Positions 49,952 through 58,730 of a stretch of DNA of 64,000 nt are shown here, one piece after another. The stretch spans positions 1-64,000 of the forward strand of contig CAKPIA010000006.1 in assembly GCA_934162205.1 (NCBI GenBank), read 5' to 3'. Under the pieces are notes generated by a model, which was not told the DNA's origin, searched no databases, and saw only the letters and a list, made by a program, of their open reading frames with translations. Each line of letters begins with the position of its first letter. The first letter of the stretch is position 1. The translations under genes were made by a program, and so were the position numbers. This DNA comes from an uncultured Clostridia bacterium. Its GTDB lineage: Bacteria > Bacillota > Clostridia > TANB77 > CAG-508.

Positions 49952-50710
49952 ATGCCAAAATTTTTTGTAGAAAATAGTCAAATTAATGAAAATAATATAG
50001 AAATTATAAATGATGATGTTAAACATATAAAAAAAGTATTAAGGAAAAATATAGGCGATACATTAGAAATCTGTAATAAAAATACAGGTGATAATTTTTT
50101 GTGTAAAATAGAGGAATTTAATAATGAAAAAATTATTTGTAATATAGATAAAATAATTGAAAATAAAGCAGAAAATAACATATATATTAATATATTTCAA
50201 GGATTGCCTAAACTAGATAAAATGGAATATATAATTCAAAAATCTGTAGAGTTAGGAGTGTCAGAAATAACACCACTAAATATGAAAAGATGTGTTGTTA
50301 AAATAGATGCTAAAGACGAAAACAAAAAAATTCAAAGATGGAATAAAATATCAGAAGTTGCAGCAAAACAATGTGGAAGAAATATAATACCTAAAGTTAA
50401 TAATATTGCAAAAATTAAAGAAATTAAGAATTTGTGTAACGATTATGATATAATATTAGTTGCATATGAAGAAGAAAAAGAAAATAAACTAAAAAAAGTG
50501 CTACAAGAATTAAAAAATATTTATAATAAAGATGAAGTTCTAAAAATTGCAATAGTAATTGGTTCCGAAGGTGGAATTGATAAAGAAGAAGTAGAAGAAT
50601 TAAAAAATATAAATAATGCAAAAGTAATAACTCTTGGTGATAGAATATTAAGAACAGAAACTGTTGCTTTGAATATTATAAGTATTATAATGTATGAGTT
50701 TGAAGGATAA
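49952..50710 (+). CDS. rsmE: 16S rRNA m3U1498 methyltransferase
   Basis: 252 residues; the upstream in-frame start at 49934 precedes the ribosome site AGAGGGG, so ATG 49952 is chosen. N-terminal PUA-like domain with DVKHIKKVLRKNIGD; SPOUT knot with FQGLPKLDKMEYIIQKSVELG, PLNMKRCVVK, KISEVAAKQCGR, IGSEGGIDKEEVEE and LGDRILRTETVALN. It methylates U1498 of 16S rRNA on 30S subunits. First gene of a long co-directional run to fmt. Confidence 0.95.
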   Translation: MPKFFVENSQINENNIEIINDDVKHIKKVLRKNIGDTLEICNKNTGDNFLCKIEEFNNEKIICNIDKIIENKAENNIYINIFQGLPKLDKMEYIIQKSVELGVSEITPLNMKRCVVKIDAKDENKKIQRWNKISEVAAKQCGRNIIPKVNNIAKIKEIKNLCNDYDIILVAYEEEKENKLKKVLQELKNIYNKDEVLKIAIVIGSEGGIDKEEVEELKNINNAKVITLGDRILRTETVALNIISIIMYEFEG

Positions 50711-50721
50711 TGGAGGAAAAT

Positions 50722-51558
50722 ATGAACGAAAATATTAAAGAAGAAAAAAATAAATTATACAAAAAATTGTTTAAAAACATAATGATAGCAATAATTATAT
50801 CTATATATTTTATTTTTCTTAATTTGGGAAATATAAATATAGATGCCAATATATTTTTAACAGACATAAAAGTTTTTTCTATAATAATTTTAGGAATATC
50901 AATAATAATTTTTGAAAAAGCTTATAAAAATGATAGTGGAGAATTAACTATTAATGCTATTGAAATATTAGTATTGGCATGTCATACTCTATCATTAATA
51001 TATGTTACAAATATTTTTAAATTTGATTTTAAATATTATGTTTTAACATCTTCTTATATTTTTTCTATTTATTATACTTTTAAAGATATAATAATTTATA
51101 CACGAGAAAATAGAAAATATTTAAAACAATTAAGTGATATATCAGATATAGTGAAAAAAGAAAAGCCTTCAAAAAAGAAAGCTACAAAGAAGAGTAGTAA
51201 TATAGAAGATACAACAAGTGTAGAAAGCAAAAATGAAGTTAAAGTAATGGATGATAATATAAAAAAAGAAAAAATAGATGAAGAAGAATTTGCTAAAGAA
51301 ATAGTAGAAGAAACAACAATTCCAAAAAAAGAAACAAAGAAATCTACATCAAAAAAATCAACTACTAAAAAAAGCACAACAAAATGTAAAACAACTAAAA
51401 ATACAACTACAACAAAAACTACAAAAACAACAACTAAAGCAACTGCAAATAGCAAAAAGAAAAGTGAAAAGCAAAATGATGAAAAATTAGAAAAAAGTGT
51501 TGAAGAAGAAAACAAATCAAAAAGAAGAGGAAGACCAAAAAAGAAGGTGGAAGAATAA
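50722..51558 (+). CDS. Membrane protein with Lys/Thr-rich tail and AT-hook-like end
   Basis: 278 residues. The ATG at 50710 overlaps the rsmE stop but precedes GGAGG; ATG 50722 fits that site. Four hydrophobic helices (about 17-35, 47-66, 76-95 and 100-120) form a small membrane domain, followed from about 140 by a long cytoplasmic Lys/Glu/Thr/Ser-rich tail with TKKSTTKK-type repeats. It ends SKRRGRPKKKVEE, where RGRPKK is the AT-hook core. I do not recognise the family. It ends at the base before yicC starts (TAAATG), so it is translationally coupled to it. Confidence 0.7.
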   Translation: MNENIKEEKNKLYKKLFKNIMIAIIISIYFIFLNLGNINIDANIFLTDIKVFSIIILGISIIIFEKAYKNDSGELTINAIEILVLACHTLSLIYVTNIFKFDFKYYVLTSSYIFSIYYTFKDIIIYTRENRKYLKQLSDISDIVKKEKPSKKKATKKSSNIEDTTSVESKNEVKVMDDNIKKEKIDEEEFAKEIVEETTIPKKETKKSTSKKSTTKKSTTKCKTTKNTTTTKTTKTTTKATANSKKKSEKQNDEKLEKSVEEENKSKRRGRPKKKVEE

Positions 51559-52434
51559 ATGATAAAAAGTATGACAGGATTTGGAAGAGCCAAACTAGTA
51601 AAAGATTTAAGAGAATATCAAGTAGAAATGAAATCTGTAAATCATAAATATTCAGATATAAATGTAAAATTACCAAGAAGTATTAGTTATTTAGAAGAAG
51701 ACATTAGAAAGATAGTTTTATCAAAAATTAAAAGAGGAAAAGTAGAAGTTTTTATAACTTTTGATAATTATAGTGATGAAGGCAAAAATATAATAATTAA
51801 CAAAGAAATAGCAAAGGTTTATATAAATAATTTAAAAGAATTAGCTGATGAAGAAAATATATCTTCAAATATAGAAGTTACAGAAATTTCAAAACTTCCA
51901 GATGTTCTTACAATAAAAAATGTTGAAAACGAAGAAAAAATAAAAGAAGAAATTGTACAAGCTGTAACAGAGGCAACAGAAAAATTAGTAAATATGAGAA
52001 AAATAGAAGGAGAAAAAATTGCAACTGATTTACTAAATAGAATAAACAACATAGATGTAATTGTAAAAGAAATTTCTCAACTTTCTACTGGACTTATTGA
52101 AGAATATGTAGTAAAATTAGAGAATAGAATAAAAGAAATTTTAAAAACTGAGCAAGTTGATAAAACAAGGCTAGCACAAGAAGTTGTAATTTATTCAGAT
52201 AAATGTTCAATAGAAGAAGAACTAACAAGATTAAATAGTCATATTGCTCAATTTAAAGATTTATTAAATTCAGAAGATGCAATAGGAAAAAAATTAGACT
52301 TTTTAATACAAGAAATGAACAGAGAAACAAATACAATAGGTTCAAAATCAGTAAACTTAGAAATTACAAATAAAGTAATAGACATAAAAACAATTTTAGA
52401 AGATATAAGAGAACAAATTCAAAATATTGAGTAG
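51559..52434 (+). CDS. yicC: YicC-family endoribonuclease
   Basis: 291 residues. Family N-terminus IKSMTGFGRAKL, VEMKSVNHKYSDINVKLPR, then the C-terminal DUF1732 part: RLAQEVVIYSDKCSIEEELT with RLNSHIAQFKDLL and GKKLDFLIQEMNRETNTIGS. YicC/YloC proteins are metal-dependent endoribonucleases acting on small RNAs and mRNAs. Ribosome site GAAGGTGGAAG. It is the first member of the conserved yicC-remA-rpoZ/gmk cluster. Confidence 0.94.
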   Translation: MIKSMTGFGRAKLVKDLREYQVEMKSVNHKYSDINVKLPRSISYLEEDIRKIVLSKIKRGKVEVFITFDNYSDEGKNIIINKEIAKVYINNLKELADEENISSNIEVTEISKLPDVLTIKNVENEEKIKEEIVQAVTEATEKLVNMRKIEGEKIATDLLNRINNIDVIVKEISQLSTGLIEEYVVKLENRIKEILKTEQVDKTRLAQEVVIYSDKCSIEEELTRLNSHIAQFKDLLNSEDAIGKKLDFLIQEMNRETNTIGSKSVNLEITNKVIDIKTILEDIREQIQNIE

Positions 52435-52447
52435 AAAGGGTGATTTT

Positions 52448-52702
52448 ATGCAATTAGTAAATATAGGATTTGGAAATATAGTTTCTGCAAATAGAATAGT
52501 TGCAATAGTAAGTCCAGAATCAGCACCGATAAAAAGAATGGTGCAAGAGGCAAAAGATAATAAAACAGCAGTAGATGCTACATATGGTAGAAGAACAAGA
52601 GCAGTTTTAATTATGGATTCAGGACATATTATTTTATCAGCAGTTCAACCAGAAACAGTTGCAGGAAGATTAGATAAAGATATATCTCAAGAAGAAAATT
52701 AA
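52448..52702 (+). CDS. remA: RemA/DUF370 family regulator
   Basis: 84 residues; ATG 52448 follows AGAAAGGGTG. Family signature: NIGFGNIVSANRIVAIVSP with ESAPIKRMVQEA, VDATYGRRTRAVLIMDSGH and SAVQPETVAGRL. In Bacillus RemA binds DNA with direct-repeat sites and activates matrix and osmoprotectant genes. The gene sits 13 bases after yicC and 15 bases before rpoZ, its usual position. Confidence 0.95.
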   Translation: MQLVNIGFGNIVSANRIVAIVSPESAPIKRMVQEAKDNKTAVDATYGRRTRAVLIMDSGHIILSAVQPETVAGRLDKDISQEEN

Positions 52703-52717
52703 AGGAGGCGAATTATT

Positions 52718-52951
52718 ATGATGGTAAAACCAACAGTTGCAGAATTATTAAAAAAATCTACTAATAGATATGAATTAGTAATAGCTACTTCAAAAAGAGC
52801 AAGACAAATTGCAGATGGTGATGCACCAAAAACAGATGTTAAAGAAGAATCACCTGTAACATTAGCTGCAAATGAAATAGCAGAGGGAAAAGTTACAATT
52901 ATAAAAGGTGAAGACCCAAATAGTGAAGAAGAAAATGAAGAAGAGGAATAA
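52718..52951 (+). CDS. rpoZ: RNA polymerase omega subunit
   Basis: 77 residues behind AAAGGAGG. MVKPTVAELLKKSTNRYELV, then IATSKRARQIADG, match omega; PVTLAANEIAEGKVTI is the second conserved helix. A Glu-rich tail of about 12 residues ends the protein. It promotes assembly of the RNA polymerase core. It precedes gmk by three bases, although in many Firmicutes the order is gmk-rpoZ. Confidence 0.93.
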   Translation: MMVKPTVAELLKKSTNRYELVIATSKRARQIADGDAPKTDVKEESPVTLAANEIAEGKVTIIKGEDPNSEEENEEEE

Positions 52952-52954
52952 AAA

Positions 52955-53521
52955 ATGTTAGTATTATTATCTGGAGTATCAGGAGCAGGAAAAGATACAA
53001 TAAAAAAAGAATTAATAAAAAGAGTGGCTAATGTAGAAACATTACCATCTATAACCTCTAGATCTCCTCGTCCAAATGAAGAAGAAGGAGTTCAATATCA
53101 TTTTATATCAAAGGAAGAATTTGAAGAAAGAATAAAAAATGGTGAGTTTTATGAATATGATTTACACCATAATAATTATTATGGAACTTCTAGAAAGATA
53201 TTAAATGAGAAAATAGCAGGTGGAAAAATAATTGTAAAAGATATAGAAGTAAATGGAACAGAAAATTTATTAAAACTTCTAAAAGATGATGTTAAAATTG
53301 TAACTATTTTCTTAAAAGTAGATGAAGCAGAATTAAGAAAAAGATTACAAGAAAGAGGAGATTCTGAAGAAGATATCGAATTAAGACTTGGAAGATTAGA
53401 TTATGAAGAATCTAAAATGAATATATATGATTATGTTATAAAAAATAATGATTTTGAAAAAACAGTTCAAATTATTATGACAATAATTCAAAATGAACAA
53501 AGATTAGAATCATATGAATAA
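52955..53521 (+). CDS. gmk: Guanylate kinase
   Basis: 188 residues. P-loop LLSGVSGAGKDTI, GMP-binding SITSRSPRPNEEEGVQYHF and the NNYYGTSRKIL segment, then ILKDIEVNG-like IIVKDIEVNG and the lid with RLQERGDSEEDIELRL. It phosphorylates GMP to GDP. The residue after the P-loop Lys is Asp, where Bacillus has Gly, with Thr following in the usual metal-ligand position. It ends at a terminator that closes the rsmE-gmk transcript. Confidence 0.95.
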   Translation: MLVLLSGVSGAGKDTIKKELIKRVANVETLPSITSRSPRPNEEEGVQYHFISKEEFEERIKNGEFYEYDLHHNNYYGTSRKILNEKIAGGKIIVKDIEVNGTENLLKLLKDDVKIVTIFLKVDEAELRKRLQERGDSEEDIELRLGRLDYEESKMNIYDYVIKNNDFEKTVQIIMTIIQNEQRLESYE

Positions 53522-53529
53522 AAAAGTAT

Positions 53530-53565
53530 AAGAAACTAGAAACTTTCTAGTTTTCTTTTTTATTT
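53530..53565 (+). terminator. Rho-independent terminator after gmk
   Basis: AAGAAACTAGAAA faces TTTCTAGTTTTCTT (one unpaired T), followed by a T run. Confidence 0.85.
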
Positions 53566-53622
53566 ACTAGATTTTTAAAAATATTTAATATATAATATTC
53601 AAAGAATTAAAAAGGAGATAAA

Positions 53623-55857
53623 ATGGTAGCAGAAGTTATAATAAATAGTACAGCAAAAAAATTAAATAGAATATTTGATTATAATATTCCAAAAGAATTA
53701 GAAGATTTAATAGTAGTTGGAAGTAAAGTTTTAGTACCTTTTGGAAATATGAAAAAGCTAGAAGAAGCATATGTTGTAGCAATTAAAGAAAAATCAGAAT
53801 TTAAAATAAAAGATATTGCTAAATTAGAAGAAAATCTAACAAATAATCAAATACAATTGGCTAGATGGATGGCAAAAAGATATTTTTGTAATGTATCAGA
53901 TTGCATTAAACTTATGCTAACACCAGGAACAAGAACTAAAAACAAAGAAAATAGAATTCAAGATAAATTAATAAATTGTGTTTACTTAAAAAAAGATATT
54001 GAAGAGATTAATTTTGATATAGAAACAAATAAAATAAAATCAGAAAAACATAAGAGGGTATTAAACTTTTTAAAAGAAAATGAAGGGTGTACAATACCAG
54101 ATATAGAAATGTTTACAGATTGTTCTAGAGCTATTGTAAACACTTTAGTAAAAAATGGATATGTAGAAATTTTAGAACAAAAGATAGAAAGAAATCCATT
54201 AGCAAATAAAAAAATAGAAAGAACAGAAAATTTAAAGTTAACAAATGAGCAGGAAAACGCTTTTAATAAAATTTCTAATTCAATAAAAGACAATAAATAT
54301 GAACAATATTTATTGTTTGGTGTTACAGGTTCTGGAAAGACAGAAGTATATCTTCAACTAATAAAAGAAGTAATAGAACAAAATAAAACTGCAATAGTAT
54401 TAGTTCCAGAAATTTCACTTACACCACAAATGATAGATAGATTTATTAGTAGATTTGGTAAAGAAACAATAGCTGTTTTACATAGTAAATTATCAATTGG
54501 CGAAAGATATGATGAATGGAATAAAATAAAATCAGAAAAAGCCAAAATAGTTATAGGTGCTCGTTCTGCTATATTTGCTCCTCTTAAAAATATAGGTATA
54601 ATTATAATAGATGAAGAACATGATAGTTCTTATAAATCAGAATCAACGCCAAAATATGATGCAAAAGAAATTGCAAACAAATTGGCAAAAGAAAATAATT
54701 GTCCATTAGTTTTGGGTAGTGCTACTCCAGATTTAAAAACATATTATAATGCAATTAATGGAAATATAGAATTGTTAGAATTACCAACTAGAGCAAATCA
54801 TTCTAAATTACCACAAGTAACAGTAATAGATTTAAAACAAGAATTAGCCAATGGAAATAGATCAATGTTAAGTTTTGATTTATATAATGCAATAGAAGAA
54901 AATTTAAAGAACAAAAAGCAGACAATTTTATTTTTAAATAGAAGAGGCTTTTCTACTTTTATAATGTGTAGAGATTGTGGGTATACTGTAAAATGTAAAA
55001 ATTGTGATATAAGTTTAACATATCATAGATTCGAAAATAAATTAAAATGTCATTATTGTGGATATGAAGAACCTGTTGTAAAAATTTGTCCTAATTGTAA
55101 TAGCAATAAAATTAGATATTTTGGAACAGGAACTCAAAAATTAGAAGAAGAAATAAATAAACAATTTCCAAATGCTAAAACAATAAGAATGGATATAGAT
55201 ACAGTAACAAAGAAAAACTCTCACGAAGATATATTAAATAGTTTTAAAAATGATGGAATAGATATTTTAATAGGGACACAGATGATTGTAAAAGGTCATC
55301 ATTTTCCAAATGTAACTTTAGTTGGAGTTATGGCAGCTGATAGTAGTTTAAATATTGATGATTATAGAGCAAATGAAAGAACATTTCAAATATTAACACA
55401 AGTAGCGGGAAGAGCAGGAAGAGAAAGCGATGATGGAAAAGTAATTATACAAACATATAATCCAGATAGTTTTGCTATTCAAACTGCAAAACAACAGAAT
55501 TATAATATGTTTTTTAATACAGAAATAGCATTAAGAAAACAGTTGAAATATCCACCTTTTTGCGATATAATATTAATTAGCTTTAATAGTACAAGAGAAG
55601 ATGAAATTGCTAGTATAAGTAATAAATCATATGAATATTTAAAAGAAAAAATGGAAAATACAGGATTTAATGTATTTAAACCAGTACCATCTCCAATAGA
55701 TAGAATACAAAATAAATTTAGATGGAGAATTATTTTAAAAGGAAATATGACACAAGAAGTAAATGAGATTTTAAATGATTACTTAAAGAAGGTTTATGAT
55801 AAAAATTTAAGAAACACAAAAATATCAATAGATGTAAATCCAAATAATATGATGTAA
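53623..55857 (+). CDS. priA: Primosomal replication protein N' (helicase)
   Basis: 744 residues. N-terminal 3'-DNA-binding domain (VAEVIINSTAKKLNRIFDY), winged helix, then helicase lobes: Walker A LFGVTGSGKTEVY, PEISLTPQMI, GARSAIFAP, DEEHD with SSYKSE and LGSATPDLKTYY. Eight zinc-binding Cys are present in MCRDCGYTVKCKNCD, KCHYCGYEEPVVKICPNCN. C-terminal GTQMIVKGHHFPNVTLVGV and QVAGRAGR. It restarts stalled forks. Ribosome site AAAGGAGA; def follows 21 bases later. Confidence 0.96.
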   Translation: MVAEVIINSTAKKLNRIFDYNIPKELEDLIVVGSKVLVPFGNMKKLEEAYVVAIKEKSEFKIKDIAKLEENLTNNQIQLARWMAKRYFCNVSDCIKLMLTPGTRTKNKENRIQDKLINCVYLKKDIEEINFDIETNKIKSEKHKRVLNFLKENEGCTIPDIEMFTDCSRAIVNTLVKNGYVEILEQKIERNPLANKKIERTENLKLTNEQENAFNKISNSIKDNKYEQYLLFGVTGSGKTEVYLQLIKEVIEQNKTAIVLVPEISLTPQMIDRFISRFGKETIAVLHSKLSIGERYDEWNKIKSEKAKIVIGARSAIFAPLKNIGIIIIDEEHDSSYKSESTPKYDAKEIANKLAKENNCPLVLGSATPDLKTYYNAINGNIELLELPTRANHSKLPQVTVIDLKQELANGNRSMLSFDLYNAIEENLKNKKQTILFLNRRGFSTFIMCRDCGYTVKCKNCDISLTYHRFENKLKCHYCGYEEPVVKICPNCNSNKIRYFGTGTQKLEEEINKQFPNAKTIRMDIDTVTKKNSHEDILNSFKNDGIDILIGTQMIVKGHHFPNVTLVGVMAADSSLNIDDYRANERTFQILTQVAGRAGRESDDGKVIIQTYNPDSFAIQTAKQQNYNMFFNTEIALRKQLKYPPFCDIILISFNSTREDEIASISNKSYEYLKEKMENTGFNVFKPVPSPIDRIQNKFRWRIILKGNMTQEVNEILNDYLKKVYDKNLRNTKISIDVNPNNMM

Positions 55858-55878
55858 AAAGTTAGGGGGAAAAATACA

Positions 55879-56376
55879 ATGGCAATTAGACAAATAAGAC
55901 AAGAAGGAGACGAAATATTAAAAAAGAAATCAAGAGAAGTAGAAGTTATTGATGACAAAATTCAAGAATTAATTGATGATATGATTGAAACAATGCATAA
56001 GTTTAATGGGGTAGGACTTGCTGCTGTACAAGTTGGTGTATTAAAAAGAGTAGTTGTTATTGATTTATATGATGATAATGGAGTTCTAGTTTTAATAAAT
56101 CCAGAAATAAAAAAAGAAAAGGGAGAACAAGAAGTAGAGGAAGGATGTTTAAGTTTTCCAAATCAATTTGCTAAAATAATAAGACCTATGGAAGTTACAG
56201 TAGAAGCATTAGACAGAGATGGTAAAAAAATAAAAGTAAAAGGAAAAGAATTGTTAGCTCAAGCTATGAGTCATGAAGTAGATCATCTAAATGGAGAATT
56301 ATTTATAGATAAAATAATTCCAGGAACTTTAGAATATATTGAACCTGAAGATAATAGTAAATCAAGGAGGAAATAA
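55879..56376 (+). CDS. def: Peptide deformylase
   Basis: 165 residues behind TTAGGGGG. Three family motifs: motif 1 GVGLAAVQVG (usually GLAAPQVG, so Pro is Val), motif 2 EEGCLSFP with the metal Cys, and motif 3 QAMSHEVDHLNGELF with the HExxH metal site. It removes the N-formyl group from new proteins. It ends one base before the TTG start of fmt, so the pair is coupled, as in most bacteria. Confidence 0.96.
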   Translation: MAIRQIRQEGDEILKKKSREVEVIDDKIQELIDDMIETMHKFNGVGLAAVQVGVLKRVVVIDLYDDNGVLVLINPEIKKEKGEQEVEEGCLSFPNQFAKIIRPMEVTVEALDRDGKKIKVKGKELLAQAMSHEVDHLNGELFIDKIIPGTLEYIEPEDNSKSRRK

Positions 56377-56377
56377 A

Positions 56378-57322
56378 TTGAAAATAGTTTTTATGGGAAC
56401 ACCAGACTTTGCTAAAGAGTCTTTAGAAGCTATATATAATGAAGGATATGATATAGAAGCGGTTGTAACAAATCCGGATAAACCAAAAGGAAGAGGAATG
56501 AAAATGATTGCATCACCTGTAAAGGAATTTGCAATTGAAAAAAATTTAAAAATATATCAACCTGTAAAAGTAAGAAATAATACAGAATTCATTGATGAAC
56601 TTAAAAAAATTAATCCAGATGTTATATGTGTTGTAGCATATGGAAAAATATTACCCAAAGAAATATTAGAAATTGCAAAATATGGTTGTATTAATGTTCA
56701 TGGATCACTCTTACCACAATACAGAGGAGCAGCTCCTATTCAATGGGCTGTACTTAATGGAGATAAGACAACAGGAATAACTACAATGTATATGGATGAA
56801 GGAATGGACACAGGAGATATTATTTTAAAAAGAGAAGTTGAAATTGGAGAGAATGAAACAACAGGAGAATTGTGGGATAAGCTTTCTAAAATTGGTGGAG
56901 AATTATTAGTAGAAACTTTAAAAAATATAGAAAATGGAACTGCACCAAGAGAAAAACAAGGCGAAAATTTTACAATGGCACCAATGTTAAATAAAGATAT
57001 GGCAAAAATTAATTGGGAAGATAAAAACTCTGAAGAAATCAAAAATTTAGTTAGAGGATTAAATCCAATTATGGGAGCTTATAGTTTTATAGATAATAAA
57101 AAAGTTAAATTTTGGAAAGTAGAAAAATTAGAATTGCCACTAGACAAACAAACTTTAAAAAATGGAACTGTAATAATATCAGATTCAAAACAAGGATTAC
57201 AAATTAAAGCTAAAGATGGAATTATAAATGTAATTGAAATCCAAGGAGAAAATGCTAGAAAGATGGGCATTGGCGATTATTTAAGAGGAAATAATATAGA
57301 AGTAGGAAAAGTATTTGAATAG
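56378..57322 (+). CDS. fmt: Methionyl-tRNA formyltransferase
   Basis: 314 residues; TTG start set by AAGGAGG seven bases upstream and by the family N-terminus MKIVFMGTPDFAKESLEA. Active-site strings: VTNPDKPKGRGMKM, VVAYGKILPKEIL, INVHGSLLPQYRGAAPIQWA and MDEGMDTGDI; the C-terminal OB-like domain follows from about residue 210. It formylates Met-tRNAi using 10-formyl-THF, the product of the fhs gene at 61556. Ends at a terminator that overlaps the next promoter. Confidence 0.96.
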   Translation: MKIVFMGTPDFAKESLEAIYNEGYDIEAVVTNPDKPKGRGMKMIASPVKEFAIEKNLKIYQPVKVRNNTEFIDELKKINPDVICVVAYGKILPKEILEIAKYGCINVHGSLLPQYRGAAPIQWAVLNGDKTTGITTMYMDEGMDTGDIILKREVEIGENETTGELWDKLSKIGGELLVETLKNIENGTAPREKQGENFTMAPMLNKDMAKINWEDKNSEEIKNLVRGLNPIMGAYSFIDNKKVKFWKVEKLELPLDKQTLKNGTVIISDSKQGLQIKAKDGIINVIEIQGENARKMGIGDYLRGNNIEVGKVFE

Positions 57323-57367
57323 ATCTTTGAAAAGTAAATAAAAATATTACTAATTATTTAAAAATAG

Positions 57368-57396
57368 TTGTAAAAAATAAAAAAGATTGATATACT
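57368..57396 (+). promoter_or_regulatory. Possible asp23 promoter overlapping the fmt terminator
   Basis: TTGTAA (57368-57373), a 17-base spacer and TATACT (57391-57396). The -10 box is part of the 5' arm of the hairpin at 57387. Confidence 0.5.
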
Positions 57397-57427
57397 TATA
57401 CTACAAAAAAAGTATATCAATTTTTTA
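57387..57427 (+). terminator. Rho-independent terminator after fmt
   Basis: A perfect 11-bp stem TTGATATACTT / AAGTATATCAA with a 12-base loop and six T, just 18 bases before the next start codon. Confidence 0.88.
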
Positions 57428-57444
57428 TTTAGGAGGTAAAAAAT

Positions 57445-57912
57445 ATGGAAGAAAATAATAATGAGGAAGTATTAGAAATAAAAGAGGAAACATCTACAGA
57501 AAATGAAGGTGTTAAAATATCAAATGATGTAATTGCAGTTATAGCAGGTGTTGCAGTATCAGAGGTACAAGGCGTTGCAAGTATGTCAGGAGGCTTTGCA
57601 GGAGGTATTTCAGAAGTTTTAAGTGGAAAGAAAAATTTAGCAAAAGGTATAAAAGTAGAAGCAGGAGAAAAGGAAGCTAAAATAGATGTTAATATTGTAG
57701 TTGAATATGGTACAAGAATACCAGATGTTGCATTTGAAATACAAAACAGAGTAAAAAAAGCAGTAGAAAATATGACAGGTTTAAAAGTAGAAGAAGTAAA
57801 TGTACATGTGCAAGGTGTAAATACAGCTACAGTAGAATCTAAAGAAGATGTAAAAGAAGAAACTAAACAAGAAGAAAATGTAGATAGTCAAGAAGAAAAT
57901 AGTGAAAATTAG
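57445..57912 (+). CDS. Asp23/Gls24 family envelope stress protein
   Basis: 155 residues behind TAGGAGG. The Asp23 domain (about 22-130) shows VKISNDVIAVIAGVAVSEVQ, GVASMSGGFAGG and VEYGTRIPDVAFEIQNRVKK, then VEEVNVHVQGV. Acidic low-complexity segments lie at both ends. Asp23 proteins form a film beneath the membrane held by AmaP, which is encoded 23 bases downstream; the two are normally co-expressed. Proximity to nusB corresponds to yqhY in Bacillus. Confidence 0.93.
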   Translation: MEENNNEEVLEIKEETSTENEGVKISNDVIAVIAGVAVSEVQGVASMSGGFAGGISEVLSGKKNLAKGIKVEAGEKEAKIDVNIVVEYGTRIPDVAFEIQNRVKKAVENMTGLKVEEVNVHVQGVNTATVESKEDVKEETKQEENVDSQEENSEN

Positions 57913-57935
57913 TAATAAAGATGGGAGAAAATAAA

Positions 57936-58490
57936 ATGAAATTTATAGAAAAAATTGTACTAAATATATACTCAATAATTATGTTAGTAATATCATTAGT
58001 TTTATGCTTATTAGTATTTGGATGGGTTGATATAGAAATAATAGGAAATATGATATCAAAAGTGCTATTTAATTCAGTATACTCAAATATAGTTTTAGGA
58101 GTAAGTATTTTATTTATTTTATTATCACTTATATGTATATTTTTTGATTCTTCAAAAGAAAGTCAAAAAGATAAACAAGGAGTTTTATTACAAAACGAAA
58201 ATGGTAAACTTATGATATCAAAAGATACGTTAGAAAATTTAGTAAATACAGTAGCAAAAGATTTTGATAGTGCAGAAGAAATTACAACTAATGTAAGTTT
58301 AGATGCAGAAAATAATGTTACAGTATATGTTAATTTAGTAGTAAGCCAGAATGCAGTAATAAAAGAATTATCTGCTAATTTACAACAAAAAATAAAAGAA
58401 GCTATAAAAAACGCTTCAGATTTAGAAGTAAAAGAAGTAAATATTAAAGTAAAAAATATTGCTCCAAAAAAGGAAGTAGCAAAAGAATAA
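57936..58490 (+). CDS. amaP: Alkaline shock response membrane anchor protein
   Basis: 184 residues; ATG 57921 overlaps the site GGGAG, so ATG 57936 is chosen. Two membrane helices (about 8-30 and 48-70) and a cytoplasmic Asp23-like domain (about 90-180: KLMISKDTLENLVNTVAK, AENNVTVYVNLVVSQ, VKEVNIKVKNI). It anchors Asp23 to the membrane. It lies between the asp23-like gene and a DUF2273 gene, the standard order. Confidence 0.92.
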   Translation: MKFIEKIVLNIYSIIMLVISLVLCLLVFGWVDIEIIGNMISKVLFNSVYSNIVLGVSILFILLSLICIFFDSSKESQKDKQGVLLQNENGKLMISKDTLENLVNTVAKDFDSAEEITTNVSLDAENNVTVYVNLVVSQNAVIKELSANLQQKIKEAIKNASDLEVKEVNIKVKNIAPKKEVAKE

Positions 58491-58512
58491 ATAATAGAAG
58501 GGAGCTATAAAT

Positions 58513-58716
58513 ATGAACGATATAAAAGAATTTATAAAAAATTATAGAGGTGCAATAATTGGTATTATAATTGCTATATTAATTCTTCTTACAAATTTAT
58601 ATAAATTAATTATTGCTATAATTTTAATAGTAATAGGAGCATTTGTTGGAAATTATGTTCAACAAAACAAATATGATGTAAAAGAAAAAATAAAAAAATT
58701 TATAGATAGAATGTAG
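58513..58716 (+). CDS. DUF2273 small membrane protein
   Basis: 67 residues behind GAAGGGAG. Two hydrophobic segments form a hairpin (about 12-28 and 31-46: RGAIIGIIIAILILLTNLY and IIAIILIVIGAFVGNYV), then a basic C-terminus KEKIKKFIDRM. This is the third member of the Asp23-AmaP-DUF2273 set, probably supporting the membrane-bound Asp23 complex. nusB follows 14 bases later. Confidence 0.9.
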   Translation: MNDIKEFIKNYRGAIIGIIIAILILLTNLYKLIIAIILIVIGAFVGNYVQQNKYDVKEKIKKFIDRM

Positions 58717-58730
58717 TAAAAGGAGCAAAA

